In this document: one piece after another, positions 62,467 through 64,000 of the stretch
How positions within the stretch are numbered: position 1 is the stretch's first letter
Layout of the letters: every line of letters begins with the position of its first letter
Assembly (NCBI GenBank): GCA_017503575.1
Contig: JAFVSV010000053.1
Location: 1 to 64,000 of the forward strand
Direction: 5' to 3'
From: Alistipes sp.
GTDB taxonomy: Bacteria > Bacteroidota > Bacteroidia > Bacteroidales > Rikenellaceae
DNA: 64,000 nucleotides
Notes under the pieces: generated by a model
The model's database searches: none
The model's input: only the letters and a program-made list of their open reading frames with translations
What the model was told of the DNA's origin: nothing
Position numbers and translations under genes: made by a program

Positions 62467-63435
62467 ATGAAGAGAGTAGTCACACTTTTTGCAGCGATAT
62501 TCGCACTCACTTCGCTGAGTGCGCAGGTGAGCATCGAGCGCCCATACGCCGTAGGTGCCGACATATCATGGCTACAATCACAGGAGGATCGTGGCACACA
62601 CTTTAGCGATAATGGTGTCGAGGGCGACGCCATAGAGATACTTCGCGACAATGGCTTCAACTACATACGTCTGCGCATCTTCGTAAATCCCAAGTCGGAG
62701 CTTGGCTACTCGCAGCGCGATGGCTACTGCGACCTTGAGCATACACTCGCTATGGCACGTCGCATCAAGGATGCAGGCATGTACTTCCTCTTGGACTTCC
62801 ACTACTCGGATAATTGGGCAGACCCTGCAAAGCAGATAATGCCACAGGCATGGCAAACACTCTCCTACGAGGAGGTGCAGGAGGCTCTATACAACCATAC
62901 ACGCGAGGTGCTGGAGGCTCTCAACGCACAAGGCACAACACCCGATATGGTGCAGGTGGGTAACGAGGTAAGCAACGGCATGTTGTGGCCATACGGCTCT
63001 GTGCGCCACTCGTTTGGTGGTCTCTGTGGGCTACTCAAGGAGGGTATCCGAGCCGTACGCGAATATGCCCCCGATGCCGAGGTGATGATACATGTTGCCT
63101 TGGGCGGTCAGGCCGAGGAGTCGGAGCGCTTCTTCGACGCTATGGCGGAGTATGGTGTCGAGTACGATATCATAGGTCAGTCGTACTACCCCGAGTGGCA
63201 TGGTACGTTGGAGGAGTTGGAGGCAAACCTCAACATGTTGGTTAAGGAGTACGAGAAGCCAATCATCGTTGTCGAGTACCGTGACCACTACCTCGACATC
63301 GAGCGCATCGTAAGCTCTATACCCAACAAGATGGGTCGTGGCACCTTTATCTGGGAGGCCACATCGCCACAGTGGGGCAAGCTCTTCGACGAGTCGGGAG
63401 CCTCGACAAAAGCACTCGATGACTACAACAGATAA
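62467..63435 (+). CDS. GH53 arabinogalactan endo-beta-1,4-galactanase
   Basis: The 322-residue secreted enzyme (signal VVTLFAAIFALTSLSAQ) hydrolyses beta-1,4-galactan of type I arabinogalactan in known members. The TIM-barrel GH53 features are GADISWLQSQ, FNYIRLRIFVNP, LLDFHYSDNWADP, the acid/base Glu167 in VQVGNEVSNG and the nucleophile Glu270 in IIVVEYRDHY. It has no lipidation cysteine, no attached binding module and no SusC/SusD neighbours. It follows nfo by 13 bases. Confidence 0.93.
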   Translation: MKRVVTLFAAIFALTSLSAQVSIERPYAVGADISWLQSQEDRGTHFSDNGVEGDAIEILRDNGFNYIRLRIFVNPKSELGYSQRDGYCDLEHTLAMARRIKDAGMYFLLDFHYSDNWADPAKQIMPQAWQTLSYEEVQEALYNHTREVLEALNAQGTTPDMVQVGNEVSNGMLWPYGSVRHSFGGLCGLLKEGIRAVREYAPDAEVMIHVALGGQAEESERFFDAMAEYGVEYDIIGQSYYPEWHGTLEELEANLNMLVKEYEKPIIVVEYRDHYLDIERIVSSIPNKMGRGTFIWEATSPQWGKLFDESGASTKALDDYNR

Positions 63436-63443
63436 CCCAATAG

Positions 63444-64000
63444 ATGGACTTTATTCAGATAGCAATCATTGGCATAGGACTGGCGATGGATGCTTGCGCC
63501 GTATCAATCGGTAAGGGTCTATCGCTCAGGAGGGTGCACCTACGCCACATCCTCAGCGTGGCGCTGTGGTTTGGTGGTTTCCAGGCACTTATGCCAATCA
63601 TCGGCTACTTCCTCGGGCGTAGCTTCACCGAGTATGTCGAGAGCATCGACCACTGGATAGCCTTCGGTCTCTTGCTACTCATAGGCATCAACATGATACG
63701 CGAAGCACTTGGCGATGAGGAGGTGAAGCATGACAGTGACTTCGGCACTCGCACAATGCTACTGATGGCCATTGCCACAAGTATCGACGCCCTCGCTGTG
63801 GGTGTATCCATCGCCTTTATGCGTGTCGACATCTGGATTGCCGCCGCTATAATAGGCATTATCACGATGGTTATATCTGCAGCTGGCATACTTCTCGGCG
63901 CGAAGATTGGTGCGAAGATTGGCTCCAAAGCGGGCATTATTGGAGGCGTTATACTTATCGCCATAGGCACGAATATCGTTATAGAACACCTTGTCGTATA
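63444..64000 (+). CDS. mntP: Manganese efflux pump MntP (runs to window edge)
   Basis: The gene encodes at least 185 residues with six membrane helices. The MntP acidic motifs in the paired halves are visible: IGIGLAMDACAVSIGKG and IATSIDALAVGVSIAF. The aspartates in MDA and IDA are needed for Mn export in known members. It starts 8 bases after the GH53 stop. The last two bases of the window are TA, so the next base could complete a stop (TAA or TAG) at about the expected length. Confidence 0.92.
   Translation, partial: MDFIQIAIIGIGLAMDACAVSIGKGLSLRRVHLRHILSVALWFGGFQALMPIIGYFLGRSFTEYVESIDHWIAFGLLLLIGINMIREALGDEEVKHDSDFGTRTMLLMAIATSIDALAVGVSIAFMRVDIWIAAAIIGIITMVISAAGILLGAKIGAKIGSKAGIIGGVILIAIGTNIVIEHLVV

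Noticed and set aside
1..64000. CRISPR arrays, insertion sequences, rRNA genes, prophage genes
   Set aside because: No regular spaced repeats, transposase, rRNA or phage structural genes were seen.

Overview
The window looks like a chromosomal segment of a gut-type Bacteroidota, most likely order Bacteroidales. Several things point that way. Promoter -7 elements of the form TAnnTTTG (often TATCTTTG) sit upstream of many genes. Shine-Dalgarno sequences are nearly absent. Many lipoproteins carry families typical of this phylum: BACON-like, leucine-rich repeat, DUF1573, Porin_10, PepSY-like, DUF3078 and DUF2723. Family-level assignment (for example Rikenellaceae) cannot be made from sequence reading alone. 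Coding density is high and most of the window is ordinary core genome.

Region 1 (0-16.8 kb, mostly minus strand). A ParD-type antitoxin at the left edge has an operator palindrome inside its promoter. Two small secreted proteins follow. Next comes a housekeeping block transcribed leftwards: a DUF2723 membrane protein, cysS, prfB, a NamZ-like muramidase, ftsY and rimO, then a coiled-coil protein, zapA, a probable 6S RNA and rny. queG lies upstream of the DUF2723 gene.

Region 2 (16.8-28.2 kb). A rightward long-chain acyl-CoA synthetase gene ends in an extreme G9/C9 hairpin. A leftward run follows: lon, kdsB, kdsA, kdsD-like, a UbiD-family decarboxylase, a helix-hairpin-helix protein and rpsU. 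It joins Kdo/LPS synthesis with proteostasis. A mannose-1-phosphate guanylyltransferase gene faces pssA across a nearly palindromic double promoter.

Region 3 (28.2-44.7 kb, plus strand). pssA, a putative porin and a lytic transglycosylase are followed, after a strong terminator, by an eight-gene surface/secreted cluster. It contains a DUF4984-like lipoprotein, a BACON/DUF5003-like lipoprotein, two leucine-rich-repeat lipoproteins, a subtilisin-family (S8) lipoprotein protease, a DUF1573 protein, a lipocalin-like lipoprotein and a large fibronectin-III-like repeat lipoprotein. There is no SusC/SusD pair. This is the best candidate in the window for a poorly described system.

Region 4 (44.7-56.5 kb). 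A leftward pair of uncharacterised exported proteins (a putative TIM-barrel protein and a TPR-like protein) is followed by an orphan argR and two more beta-sandwich lipoproteins. Then come thiL, a tRNA-Pro(GGG) flanked by partial copies of its own 3' end, and a cobalamin/iron-siderophore-type ABC transporter. In that transporter the lipid-anchored binding protein and the permease are fused in one reading frame. thiL and the transporter both have their -7 element exactly five bases before the ATG, which suggests leaderless mRNAs.

Region 5 (56.5-64 kb). tRNA-Glu(UUC) and rpsT are followed by two PepSY-like proteins, a small membrane protein, an S41 C-terminal processing protease and a DUF3078 protein. 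Endonuclease IV, a GH53 endo-galactanase and mntP follow. mntP runs to the window edge and may end at the very next base.
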